From: JBCDCY01 sp039180875
GTDB lineage: Bacteria > Pseudomonadota > Alphaproteobacteria > Rhodobacterales > Rhodobacteraceae
Direction: 5' to 3'
NCBI GenBank assembly: GCA_039180875.1
Contig: JBCDCY010000004.1
Location: 62,001 to 126,000, forward strand
Length of the DNA stretch: 64,000 bases
A program made the position numbers and the translations under genes. Each line of letters opens with the position of its first letter. Position 1 is the first letter of the stretch. A model generated the notes under the pieces. It had not been told where the DNA came from, made no database searches, and saw only the letters and a list, made by a program, of their open reading frames with translations. Below are positions 7,772-15,870 of the stretch, piece after piece.

Positions 7772-8512
7772 ATGGACTGGCAGGACGAGGGCACCTTACT
7801 CGCCGTGCGCCGCCACGGCGAAAGCGCGGCGATCATCGAGGTCTTTACGGCAGAGCACGGCCGCCATGCCGGCATCGTCCATGGCGGCGCCTCGCGCCGG
7901 ATGGCGCCGATCCTGCAGCAGGGTGCGCTTTTGTCCGTCGCCTGGCATGCCCGGCTCGAGGATCATCTCGGCACCTTCCGGGTGGAGCCGGTGAAGGCCC
8001 GCGCCGCGGCGATCCTCGGCGACCGCACGGCGCTGGCCGCCCTCTCCGCCATCTGCGGCCTCGCGGCCCGGGTGTTGCCGGAGCGGGAGGCGCATCCGCC
8101 TTTCTACGCCCGCACCACCGCGCTGCTTGACCGGATGAGCGGGGGAGAGCCCTGGCACGCCGACTATGTCCGCTGGGAACTGGCGCTTCTCAGCGACCAG
8201 GGCTTCGGCCTGGATCTCTCCCGCTGCGCCGTGACCGGGGCGACGGAGGGGCTCGCCTATGTCTCCCCCCGCACCGGCCGGGCGGTGACCGAGGACGGCG
8301 CGGGGGACTACGCCGACCGCCTGCTCCGCCTTCCAGCCTTTTTGCTCACGCCCGCCGAAGACCCCGTCGCAGCCGGGGCACTCACCGACGGTCTCCGCCT
8401 CACCGGCTATTTCCTCCACCACCACCTGGCCACTGCCATTGGGCAGGAGCGGCTCACCGACGGCCGCGACGCTGCCGCCGCGCTGATCGTCCGCGCCGCT
8501 GGGGCGTCGTAG
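7772..8512 (+). CDS. recO: DNA repair protein RecO
   Basis: RecO helps load RecA onto SSB-coated single-stranded DNA in the RecFOR gap-repair pathway. The 246-residue protein begins with the OB-fold pattern MDWQDEGTLLAVRRHGESAAIIEVFT and HAGIVHGGASRRMAPILQQG. A helical middle region includes the usual ERPEHPPFYA-like segment (EREAHPPFYARTTALLD) and YVRWELALLSDQGFGLDLSRCAVTG. Only one cysteine of the zinc finger found in some RecO proteins is present. It starts 9 bases after the DUF1491 stop and ends the lepB-to-recO operon. Confidence 0.92.
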   Translation: MDWQDEGTLLAVRRHGESAAIIEVFTAEHGRHAGIVHGGASRRMAPILQQGALLSVAWHARLEDHLGTFRVEPVKARAAAILGDRTALAALSAICGLAARVLPEREAHPPFYARTTALLDRMSGGEPWHADYVRWELALLSDQGFGLDLSRCAVTGATEGLAYVSPRTGRAVTEDGAGDYADRLLRLPAFLLTPAEDPVAAGALTDGLRLTGYFLHHHLATAIGQERLTDGRDAAAALIVRAAGAS

Positions 8513-8549
8513 TCCGCGACGGGCGACAACGAACGTATCTCGCAGCGGG

Positions 8550-8567
8550 CATCGCGGGTCCGCGATG
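8550..8567. terminator. Compact palindrome between convergent recO and META genes
   Basis: CATCGCGG at 8550-8557 is perfectly complementary to 8560-8567 with only two bases between. It lies 38 bases after the recO stop and 28 bases from the end of the minus-strand META-domain gene, so it may serve both. A two-base loop would need partial stem opening. Confidence 0.4.
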
Positions 8568-8594
8568 TCCGATTCCACTGAGCAGCAGGTTGCC

Positions 8595-8996
8595 TCAGGA
8601 CACCGCGTCGAAGACCAAGATCGTCGTGCCGGCCTCCATCAGATGCAGCCGGCCGTCCACCACCTCGGCTTGCCGGGCGCGGAGCAGGGCGGAGATGATC
8701 TCCTGTTCCAGCTCAGCGCTTTCGCAGGGCCGGTTGGTGCTGCTCAGCGCCTCGATCTGGAAGGCGGGCAGGGGCCCGATATAGTTCGCGCGGATCGTGT
8801 TGCAGGGCCCCGTGCCGGTGATGAAGCCGCCCGCCATCTCCAAGCGCCCGGCCGGCGGTACCTCGCGCCCGTTCACGGAGGCGATGCGCCAAGCGCTGTC
8901 TGCGATCGCGGTGGGCGGCGCCGGACCGTCAGCCGCCAGATCCGCGCAGGCGGCGAGGATGGGGACGAGGACGAGCGCGACAAGGACACGGCGCAT
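8595..8996 (-). CDS. META-domain (HslJ-like) lipoprotein
   Basis: A 133-residue predicted lipoprotein. The N-terminus MRRVLVALVLVPILAACADL is a signal peptide ending in a lipobox, LAAC, so the mature protein would be lipidated at Cys17. The remaining 115 residues resemble the META domain found in HslJ and similar stress proteins (WRIASVNGREV, GTGPCNTIRANY, and a C-terminal LVFDAV). ATG 8996 is preceded by GGAG at a suitable distance; the open frame runs further upstream without family similarity. The molecular role of META domains is unknown; some are linked to heat shock and novobiocin resistance. Confidence 0.75.
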   Translation of the reverse strand: MRRVLVALVLVPILAACADLAADGPAPPTAIADSAWRIASVNGREVPPAGRLEMAGGFITGTGPCNTIRANYIGPLPAFQIEALSSTNRPCESAELEQEIISALLRARQAEVVDGRLHLMEAGTTILVFDAVS

Positions 8997-9094
8997 ACGA
9001 AATACTCCAGCTGAACGACTTGGCAGAGCAAGGGCTACTGCCCGGCGCGCACCCTGTCCAGGTCGCGCCGTCGCCCGTCGGCCAAGCCTTGCCT

Positions 9095-10765
9095 TCAGCC
9101 CGCCCGGGTCTCGAGCAGGCGCCGGGCGATCACGTCGGCCTGGATCTCCGCCGCACCCTCGAAGATGTTGAGAATGCGGGCATCGCAAAGTACCCGGCTG
9201 ATCGGATATTCCAGGGCAAAGCCGTTGCCGCCGTGGATCTGCAAGGCGTTGTCGGCGGCCGACCAGGCGACCCTGGCGGCGAGCAGCTTGGCCATGCCGG
9301 CCTCCAGGTCGCAGCGCCGCTCGGCATCCTTCTCCCGCGCCGAATAGTAGGTGAGCTGGCGCGCCACCATGATCTCTGCAGCCATGATAGCGAGCTTCGA
9401 GATCACCCGGGGGAAGTCGGCGAGGGGCTGGCCGAAGGCCGTGCGCTCCTCCGCATAGCGCAGGCCCAGCTCCAGCGCCGATTGGGCGACGCCGATCGCC
9501 CGGGCCGCGGTCTGGATGCGCGCACTCTCGAACGTGCGCATGAGCTGCTTGAAGCCCTGGCCCTCTTCCCCGCCCAAGAGCGCGTCCTCTGGAACTTCAT
9601 GGCCGTCGAGCGCCAGGGTGTATTCCTTCATGCCGCGGTAGCCGAGCACCTCGATCTCCTCCCCGGCCAGCGTCGGATCGGGGAACGGATCGGCGCAGTC
9701 GCCCCGGGTCTTCGGCGCGAGGAACATCGAAAGGCCGGAATAGTCCGTCGTCCCCGGCACGGTGCGGGCGAGCACCGTCATCAGGTCGGTGCGCGCCGCG
9801 TGCGTGATCCAGGTCTTGTTGCCGGTGATGGTCCAGCCCTCGCCCTGGCGCTCCGCCCTTGTGCGAAGTGCGCCGAGGTCGGAGCCGGTGTTGGGCTCGG
9901 TGAAGACCGCCGTCGGCAAGATCTCGGCCGAGGCGAGCTTGGGCAGCCAATGCGCCTTCTGCCCGTCGGTGCCGCCGCAGAGGATGAGCTCCGCCGCGAT
10001 CTCCGATCGGGTGCCGAGGGAGCCGACGCCGATATAGCCGCGGCTAAGCTCTTCGGAGACCACGCACATCGCCGTCTTGCCCATGCCGAGGCCGCCGAAC
10101 TCCTCGGGGATCGTCAGGCCGAAGACGCCGAGATCGGCCATCTCGGCGATCACGCTGTCGGGGATCAGTTGGTCGTGGAGGTGCCAGTCATGGGCGTGGG
10201 GCACGACCCGGTCCGCGGCAAAGCGCCGGAACTGGTCGCGAATCATGTCGAATTCGGGATCGAGCCCGGTATCGCCCACCGTCGCGCCACCGCCTTGCGC
10301 GCGCATCAGCGCAACGAGGAGCTGGCGCGCCGCATCGCTGTTGCCCTCGGCGATCAGATGGTCGACGGCGGCCCCGGCGAGGCGCAGGTCGGGGCCGATA
10401 TCGGCGAGGCGCGCCATCTCCCCCTGGCTCATCGGGATGCCGCCGCGGATCTGGGCGAGGTACTCGCCCGCCGCGATCTGCAGGAGCAGGGCCTCGACCT
10501 CTCCCAACCGGTCCTCGCCGTCGAGGCGCGTGGCCCAGTCGTGCATCTGGCGGAGGCTCTCGACATAGGTCGCGAGCCAGGCGAGGGCGTGGGCGGCGTA
10601 TTGGTCAGCGCGCAGCGCCCGGCCGGAGACCCGGGCACCGGCGGAGACGCGCCCGGCCAATGTCCGGGTCGCAGCGTCGAGTGTCGCTTCGGCCGCCGCC
10701 ACGGCCTCTGCCACTTCGGAGAGCAGCACATCGCGCTCGAAACCGTCCTTGGCGATGTCCTTCAT
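9095..10765 (-). CDS. mcd: Methylsuccinyl-CoA dehydrogenase-type acyl-CoA dehydrogenase
   Basis: A 556-residue FAD-dependent acyl-CoA dehydrogenase with an N-terminal extension of about 160 residues that ordinary family members (about 380 residues) lack. Such an extension, including GEYLAQIRGGIPMSQGEM, is as I recall it in (2S)-methylsuccinyl-CoA dehydrogenase, which makes mesaconyl-CoA in the ethylmalonyl-CoA pathway of acetyl-CoA assimilation. The catalytic part has FTEPNTGSDLGALRTRA, ITGNKTWITHAARTD, EERTAFGQPLADF and QIHGGNGFALEYPISR. Electrons would pass to ETF, encoded at 24.9-26.6 kb. Other pathway genes (ccr, ecm, mch) are not in the window. A different branched-chain or dicarboxyl acyl-CoA substrate is possible. 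Confidence 0.78.
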   Translation of the reverse strand: MKDIAKDGFERDVLLSEVAEAVAAAEATLDAATRTLAGRVSAGARVSGRALRADQYAAHALAWLATYVESLRQMHDWATRLDGEDRLGEVEALLLQIAAGEYLAQIRGGIPMSQGEMARLADIGPDLRLAGAAVDHLIAEGNSDAARQLLVALMRAQGGGATVGDTGLDPEFDMIRDQFRRFAADRVVPHAHDWHLHDQLIPDSVIAEMADLGVFGLTIPEEFGGLGMGKTAMCVVSEELSRGYIGVGSLGTRSEIAAELILCGGTDGQKAHWLPKLASAEILPTAVFTEPNTGSDLGALRTRAERQGEGWTITGNKTWITHAARTDLMTVLARTVPGTTDYSGLSMFLAPKTRGDCADPFPDPTLAGEEIEVLGYRGMKEYTLALDGHEVPEDALLGGEEGQGFKQLMRTFESARIQTAARAIGVAQSALELGLRYAEERTAFGQPLADFPRVISKLAIMAAEIMVARQLTYYSAREKDAERRCDLEAGMAKLLAARVAWSAADNALQIHGGNGFALEYPISRVLCDARILNIFEGAAEIQADVIARRLLETRAG

Positions 10766-10983
10766 GGCTCCGCGCCTCCCTCGGGCAATGCTGCGCTGCG
10801 GTACGTCGGGCGGTTCTAAGAGCGGGGCGGCCGGGGGTCAACGGCCTCGCGCAAGATATGACCAAGATGTCGCGACCAGGCGAAAGAAAATTAGCCGCCG
10901 CCCCGGGCGATTGCCCCCGCATTGCCTTCGCCGGGGCCCCCGTGTCAGAGAGCGTGCGTCGGATCCCGGGCGAGGCGCTGGCG

Positions 10984-11757
10984 ATGTTCGATCCCCTGCT
11001 GGCCGAGTACGGCCTCGGCCTGCTGCTCGCCGCCGGCGCGGTGATGCTGCTGGCAGGGTTCACCAAGGGGGCGGTCGGCTTTGCCCTGCCGATGGTGGCG
11101 ATCTCCGGCATCGGCTCATTGATGCCGCCGACGGTCGCGATCGCCGCGCTGATCGTGCCGTCGCTGGTCACCAACCTCTGGCAGGCCGGACGCGACGGGG
11201 TCGGCGAGGCGCTCCGCAGCTTCTGGCGCTTTCGGGTGCTGAACGCGGTGCTGTTCGTGGTGATCGCGCTCTCGGCCCAGTTGGTGGCGGTGCTGCCGGA
11301 CGCCTGGCTCTTCCTGATCCTCGGGACCGCGGTCACCGGTTTTGCCAGCCTGCAGCTCGCCGGCTGGCGCCTGCCGTCGCCGCCGCCGCACCAGGTGCGC
11401 CGGGTGGAGCTGGGCGTCGGCTGTGTCGCGGGTTTCTTCGGCGGGCTCGCCGGGGTCTGGGGGCCGCCGATCCTGTTCTATCTGCTGGCCCAGGGGTTGC
11501 AGAAGATCGAGCAGGTCAGGGTGCAGGGCATCGCCTTCCTGATCGGCTCCATCGTGCTGGCGACGGCGCATCTTCGCTCCGGCGTGCTGAGTGCCGAGAC
11601 GGTGCCGCTGTCGGTCGCGATGGTGCTACCGGCGGTGCTGGGCATGGGTCTTGGGCTTTGGCTGCAGGATCGGCTGGATGAGGCGCGGTTTCGGCGGTTG
11701 ACCCTGGCGGTGCTGGTGCTAGCGGGGTTGAACCTGCTGCGTCGTGGGCTGTTCTAG
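10984..11757 (+). CDS. TauE/SafE family membrane transporter
   Basis: A 257-residue membrane protein with about eight hydrophobic segments in two similar halves, typical of the TauE/SafE (DUF81) family of putative sulfite or organosulfonate exporters. The first half carries LLAGFTKGAVGFALPMVAI and the second GFFGGLAGVWGPPILFYL, the paired family motifs. I chose ATG 10984; GTG 10942 in the same frame would add 14 residues. It is divergent from the methylsuccinyl-CoA dehydrogenase gene, with a 218-base promoter region between. No sulfur genes are adjacent, so the substrate is unknown. Confidence 0.83.
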   Translation: MFDPLLAEYGLGLLLAAGAVMLLAGFTKGAVGFALPMVAISGIGSLMPPTVAIAALIVPSLVTNLWQAGRDGVGEALRSFWRFRVLNAVLFVVIALSAQLVAVLPDAWLFLILGTAVTGFASLQLAGWRLPSPPPHQVRRVELGVGCVAGFFGGLAGVWGPPILFYLLAQGLQKIEQVRVQGIAFLIGSIVLATAHLRSGVLSAETVPLSVAMVLPAVLGMGLGLWLQDRLDEARFRRLTLAVLVLAGLNLLRRGLF

Positions 11758-11769
11758 GGGCGTCCCCCG

Positions 11770-11798
11770 GGCGAAGGCCCCACCCGCCCACCTTCGCC
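11770..11798. terminator. Hairpin between convergent TauE-like and GGT genes
   Basis: GGCGAAGG at 11770-11777 pairs perfectly with CCTTCGCC at 11791-11798 across a 13-base loop, just after the TauE-like stop at 11757. No U tract follows. It is a modest candidate for 3'-end formation. Confidence 0.4.
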
Positions 11799-11810
11799 GG
11801 AGGACGCGGC

Positions 11811-11852
11811 CCTGCCGGGCTCAGCCTGCCGGGCTCAGCCTGCCGGGCTCAG
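11811..11852. repeat. Three exact tandem copies of a 14-bp unit overlapping the GGT stop codon
   Basis: The unit CCTGCCGGGCTCAG occurs three times without change at 11811, 11825 and 11839. The rightmost copy overlaps the stop codon of the minus-strand gamma-glutamyltransferase gene (11849-11851). Because each unit contains TCA, the minus strand has a TGA every 14 bases in alternating frames, so copy-number change would leave the protein end unaffected on the distal side. Confidence 0.9.
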
Positions 11853-13324
11853 CCGAGGATCACCTGGCCGTCGCGGCGCGGATCGCCGGCGCCCGTGCTG
11901 CCGCGGGGGCCTGTGGTGACGGCGTGGACGCCGCCGAAGAACATCGAGCTTTGCGCCCAGAACGTTGCCTCGGGCCAGATCTGGCAGAGGTGGGCCACCG
12001 TCTCCTCGCTCCAGCCCGCCTCGACGTCGAGCCGGGGCGTGCGGGCGCCCTCCAGGTGCACGCGGGGCGCGGCGATCGCCTCGTCGAGCGGGGCGCCGTG
12101 GTCGGCGAGGTGGAGCAGCACCTGGGCGAGCGCCGTGCGGATCCGGTTCGAGCCGCCGGAGCCGAGGAGGGTGCGGCTGCCGTCCGGCCGGCTCAGCACC
12201 GTGGGGCACATCATCGAGGCGAGGCGCTGAGCAGGCCGCCAGGAAGTGGGGCCGTCGGGCAGCAGATCCTCCTCCCCCAGCATGTTGTTGGGCATGATGC
12301 CGGTGCCGGGCACCAGGCGGCCCGCGCCGGTGCCGTTCGAGAGGGTCAGGGCCGCGCCGTTCCCCGCCGCGTCCACGACCGAGAGATGGGTGGTGCCCCG
12401 GGCCGAGAGGGTGTGGGCGGTGCTCACCCGCCGCATCTCTGCCACCAGGGCCGGATCGAGGGATGTGTGCTTGCCGGCCCGGGCGATCTCGACCTGCTGG
12501 AAGGCCTGGGCGATCTCCGCCGCCCCGGGGCGCGCCGGCAGATGCGAGAGGGCGAGGGCGATCATCAGGCCGCCGAGGCTGGGCGGCGGCGTCAGCGCGA
12601 TCTCGGCCGTGCCGCGCCGCAGTCGCTGTGGTCGAAGCCATGTGGGCGCATAGGCGGCCAGATCGGCGCGGCTGAGATGGGCGCCGGGCAGATCGGCGAG
12701 GGCGGCGGCGATCTCGCCCTCCTGGACGAAGCGTGGGCCCTCGGCCGCGAGGACGTCGAGGACATCGGCGAAGGCGGAGTTGCGCAGCACCGTGCCTTCG
12801 GTCGGCAGGCTGTCGTCGGGGGCGTAGAGCCGGCGGACGGCGGGGTCGGCCCGGAAGATCGGGGCGACGACCTGGAAGAGATGGGCCTGGTAGGCTGTGA
12901 CGGTCACGCCAGCCCGGGCCATTCCGGCCGCCGGGGCGAGGAGATCGGCGAGGTCCATGCGGCCGTGGCGGGCATGGGCCTCGAAGAGTGCCGCGGCGAG
13001 GCCGGGGACGGCCACGGTTCCCGCGCCGATATGGAAGACCTGGCGGGCGCCGCCGAAATCGGCCTCCACCGTCTCGACGTCGGCGTCTCCCTCGGCCAGC
13101 GCCTCGGACGGGGCCTGGACGAAGGCGTCGAGGCAGCGGACCGGCCCGTCGGCCGGCGCCACCATCAGGAAGCCACCTCCGAGCAGGCTGGCGAGCACGG
13201 GTTCGGCCACCATCGCGGTGCAGGCCCCGGCGATCACCGCGTCGACCGCGCTGCCATCGGCGCGCAGGACCTCGGCCGCGGCTTCGGCCGTCTGCCGGTG
13301 GCCGGCGGCGACGGCGAAGCTCAC
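11849..13324 (-). CDS. Gamma-glutamyltransferase family protein
   Basis: A 491-residue Ntn-hydrolase of the gamma-glutamyltransferase family, which transfers or hydrolyses gamma-glutamyl groups such as that of glutathione after self-cleavage. The autocleavage nucleophile is expected at Thr311 in SARGTTHLSVVDAAGNGAAL, and the downstream glycine loop LLGSGGSNRIRTALAQ is present. It lacks an N-terminal signal peptide and is shorter than secreted GGTs (about 550-580 residues), so it may be cytoplasmic or act on a different gamma-glutamyl or acyl compound. Its start overlaps the DUF429 stop by 4 bases. The stop lies in a 14-bp triplicate. Confidence 0.82.
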   Translation of the reverse strand: MSFAVAAGHRQTAEAAAEVLRADGSAVDAVIAGACTAMVAEPVLASLLGGGFLMVAPADGPVRCLDAFVQAPSEALAEGDADVETVEADFGGARQVFHIGAGTVAVPGLAAALFEAHARHGRMDLADLLAPAAGMARAGVTVTAYQAHLFQVVAPIFRADPAVRRLYAPDDSLPTEGTVLRNSAFADVLDVLAAEGPRFVQEGEIAAALADLPGAHLSRADLAAYAPTWLRPQRLRRGTAEIALTPPPSLGGLMIALALSHLPARPGAAEIAQAFQQVEIARAGKHTSLDPALVAEMRRVSTAHTLSARGTTHLSVVDAAGNGAALTLSNGTGAGRLVPGTGIMPNNMLGEEDLLPDGPTSWRPAQRLASMMCPTVLSRPDGSRTLLGSGGSNRIRTALAQVLLHLADHGAPLDEAIAAPRVHLEGARTPRLDVEAGWSEETVAHLCQIWPEATFWAQSSMFFGGVHAVTTGPRGSTGAGDPRRDGQVILG

Positions 13325-14031
13325 GCCACGACCTCCATCCGCAGGCCCCGTGCGTCCCGGGTGCCGCCGAAGCTACGCGCCATGCCGGCGGCGACGCGCG
13401 CCGCGCTCCAGGCGAGCACGGCGGCGTCGAGCAGATCGTCCTCACCCCAGCGGCCGGTCCTGCGGCCGAGGCCTGAGGCGAGGCGGCCGATGCGAAAGCC
13501 CTGGGCGGCGAGCGCCGAGCGTCGGGCGGCACGCCCGTCGGCGGATTTCTTGGGCGGCAGGGTGCGGCCGGTCAGGAGGGTGAAAGCGATCTCAGGATGC
13601 GCCTCGCGGCACCAGCGCTGGCGGGCGGGGGTCATCCAGGCGTCGACCTCGGCGATCTTGGCGGTGATGTTGAAGGCCTGACGCGACAGGCGGCGGCCAG
13701 GCGGCAGGGCGGCGTTGAGGGGGGCGTAGTCGGCGCCGGCGCGGAACTGCTCCAGCGTCGGGCGCGATGGCGGAGCGAAGACGCGCGAGCCGACGCCACG
13801 GAGGCCGTCGGCATGGTCGCGGAGAAACGTCCTTAGCTCCGCGTCCAGGGCCCGCCCGCCCGGAGCCTCGCTCAGGCCCACTGGCATATCGACCAGCACC
13901 GGTCGGGCGCCCGTCGTCGCGGTGCTGAAGTCAGGCGCAAGCGCGGCCGTCGCCTCGCCCCATGCCCCCGCCAGCGCGCGCACCACCAGCCAGCCGGCCC
14001 GGCAGCCGTCGATGCCCGCGACCTGCGTCAC
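13321..14031 (-). CDS. DUF429 family protein (predicted RNase H-like fold)
   Basis: A 236-residue protein of the DUF429 family. The N-terminus VAGIDGCRAGWLVV and PVLVDMPVGLSE supply two of the conserved acidic positions; GSRVFAPPSRPTL, EAHPEIAF and WGEDDLLDAAVLAWSA complete the pattern. These suggest an RNase H-like fold with a possible metal site, although activity has not been established for the family as far as I know. It is upstream of, and overlaps by 4 bases, the gamma-glutamyltransferase gene, so the two are likely cotranslated. It starts 7 bases past the pckA stop on the same strand. Confidence 0.82.
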   Translation of the reverse strand: MTQVAGIDGCRAGWLVVRALAGAWGEATAALAPDFSTATTGARPVLVDMPVGLSEAPGGRALDAELRTFLRDHADGLRGVGSRVFAPPSRPTLEQFRAGADYAPLNAALPPGRRLSRQAFNITAKIAEVDAWMTPARQRWCREAHPEIAFTLLTGRTLPPKKSADGRAARRSALAAQGFRIGRLASGLGRRTGRWGEDDLLDAAVLAWSAARVAAGMARSFGGTRDARGLRMEVVA

Positions 14032-14037
14032 GACCCC

Positions 14038-15642
14038 TCAGGCGGCCTTCACCGCCTCGGCCAGGACGTCGTCGCCGACATGGGGCACATATCGCTCGAA
14101 GTTCTCCGCGAACATCCGGGCGAGGCGCTGGGCCTGGGCGTCGTAGGCCGCGGCATCGTCCCAGGTCCGGCGGGGGTTGAGCAGGACGTCGGAGACGCCG
14201 GCGACGCTCGCCGGCACCTCGAAGCCGAAATTCGGATCCCGCCGGAACTCCGCCCCGTCCAAGCGCCCGGCCAGCGCCGCCGTCAGCAGCGCCCGGGTCG
14301 CCCGGATCGGCATGCGGGAGCCGGTGCCGTAGGCGCCCCCGGTCCAGCCGGTGTTGACCAGCCAGCACTGGGCGCCGTGGCGGGCAATCTTGTCGCGGAG
14401 GAGCTTGCCGTAGACCTCCGGCCGGCGCGGCATGAAGGGCGCGCCGAAGCAGGTGGAGAAGGTGGGCTGCGGCTCCGTCACCCCCTTCTCGGTCCCCGCG
14501 ACCTTGGAGGTGAAGCCCGAGAGGAAGTGATACATCGCCTGGGCCGGGGTCAGCCGGGCAATCGGCGGCAGCACCCCGAAGGCATCGCAGGTGAGCATGA
14601 TGATGTTCTTCGGCATGCCGCCGAGCGCCGTGGCCGAGGCATTCGATATCGCCTCCAGTGGATAGGCGCAGCGCATGTTCGCCGTCAGGCTGTCGTCCTG
14701 GAAGTCGAGGACCCGGCTGTGCGGGTCGTAGACCATGTTCTCCACCACCGTGCCGAAGCGGCTGGTGGTGGCATAGATCTCTGGCTCCGCCTCCGGATCC
14801 AGGTCGATGGTCTTGGCGTAGCAGCCCCCCTCGAAGTTGAAGGTGCCGGTCTCGGACCAGCCATGCTCATCGTCGCCGATCAGGGTGCGTTTGGCATCGG
14901 CCGAGAGGGTGGTCTTGCCGGTCCCCGAGAGGCCGAAGAAGATCGCCACATCCTCCGGATCATCGGGCGCGTGGTTGGCCGAGCAGTGCATCGGCATCAC
15001 GCCCTGCTCGGGCAGTAGGTAGTTCAGCACCGAGAAGACCGACTTCTTATTCTCGCCGGCATAGGAGGTGCCGCCGATCAGCACCAGGCGCTCGGCAAAC
15101 GAGATGGCGATCACCGTCTCCGACCGGCAGCCATGGCGCGCCGGGTCAGCCCGGAACGACGGGCAGTTGATGATGGTGAAGCCGGGCTCGAAGGTCTCGA
15201 GCTCCTCGGCCAATGGACGGCGGAGCAGATGGCGGATGAAGAGACTGTGCCAGGCGAGCTCCGTCACCAGCCGCACGTCGAGGCGGTAGTCGGGATCGGC
15301 CCCGGCGTAGAGGTCCTGGACGAAGACCTCGCCTCCTTCGAGATGCGCGGTCATGTCGGCGTGCAGCGTCGCAAAGGCCTCCGGCGTCATCGGCGCGTTG
15401 GCGTCCCACCAGATGTGGGGGTCAACCGCGGCATCCCGCACCACGAACTTGTCTTTCGGAGAGCGCCCGGTGTGCCGGCCGGTGGAGACCAGAAGGGCCC
15501 CGCCAATGCCGATCTCGCCCTCGCCGCGCTCAACGGCCGCCTGCATCAGGGCCGGGGTGCCGAGGTTGTAGTGCACCGCTTTCAGACTGCTCAGGCCGCC
15601 GGCCTCCAGCGTCCGTTGGGGATTGACGATCCCAGTTTGCAT
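14038..15642 (-). CDS. pckA: Phosphoenolpyruvate carboxykinase (ATP)
   Basis: PckA converts oxaloacetate and ATP to phosphoenolpyruvate, CO2 and ADP, the entry to gluconeogenesis. The 534-residue protein is full length. It has RHTGRSPKDKFVVRD for substrate binding, the P-loop FGLSGTGKTTLSADAKR, the metal-binding GDDEHGWSE, NFEGGCYAKTIDL, and the adenine-binding SRMPIRATRALL. ATG 15642 has a purine-rich GAGAGAGGG upstream. It is divergent from chvI. In rhizobia and relatives the ChvG/ChvI system affects pckA, and this head-to-head arrangement is widespread. Growth on acetate, as suggested by the methylsuccinyl-CoA dehydrogenase gene, would need this enzyme. Confidence 0.96.
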   Translation of the reverse strand: MQTGIVNPQRTLEAGGLSSLKAVHYNLGTPALMQAAVERGEGEIGIGGALLVSTGRHTGRSPKDKFVVRDAAVDPHIWWDANAPMTPEAFATLHADMTAHLEGGEVFVQDLYAGADPDYRLDVRLVTELAWHSLFIRHLLRRPLAEELETFEPGFTIINCPSFRADPARHGCRSETVIAISFAERLVLIGGTSYAGENKKSVFSVLNYLLPEQGVMPMHCSANHAPDDPEDVAIFFGLSGTGKTTLSADAKRTLIGDDEHGWSETGTFNFEGGCYAKTIDLDPEAEPEIYATTSRFGTVVENMVYDPHSRVLDFQDDSLTANMRCAYPLEAISNASATALGGMPKNIIMLTCDAFGVLPPIARLTPAQAMYHFLSGFTSKVAGTEKGVTEPQPTFSTCFGAPFMPRRPEVYGKLLRDKIARHGAQCWLVNTGWTGGAYGTGSRMPIRATRALLTAALAGRLDGAEFRRDPNFGFEVPASVAGVSDVLLNPRRTWDDAAAYDAQAQRLARMFAENFERYVPHVGDDVLAEAVKAA

Positions 15643-15870
15643 CTGCGGCCCTCTCTCATCACCCGCACGCCACAGGCCGGCCGGATCGCAAACGCGATGG
15701 CCCGGCCCGCCGGCACCGGGCCTATAGCACGCGACGAAAGCGATTCTAGCAATCGGAACTGTTTCAAACTGGCGCAGTCATGCCACAGGTCGCGTGCTTC
15801 CGGCCCTTGCCCCCCTAGGCCTCTTCGCGCTACGTCACCTCGGGGGCCGACAACGAGTGGAGGCTGAGCG
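15643..15870. promoter_or_regulatory. Shared promoter region between pckA and chvI
   Basis: This 228-base gap separates divergent start codons and must hold promoters for both genes. The stretch 15735-15780 is noticeably lower in GC (GATTCTAGCAATCGGAACTG) than its surroundings. A GTGGAGG ribosome site precedes chvI at 15857-15863. I could not assign -35/-10 boxes or ChvI sites with confidence. Confidence 0.55.

Noticed and set aside
9020..10819. About 600-codon plus-strand frame over the acyl-CoA dehydrogenase gene
   Set aside because: Antisense to an unambiguous dehydrogenase; composition is typical of shadow frames.
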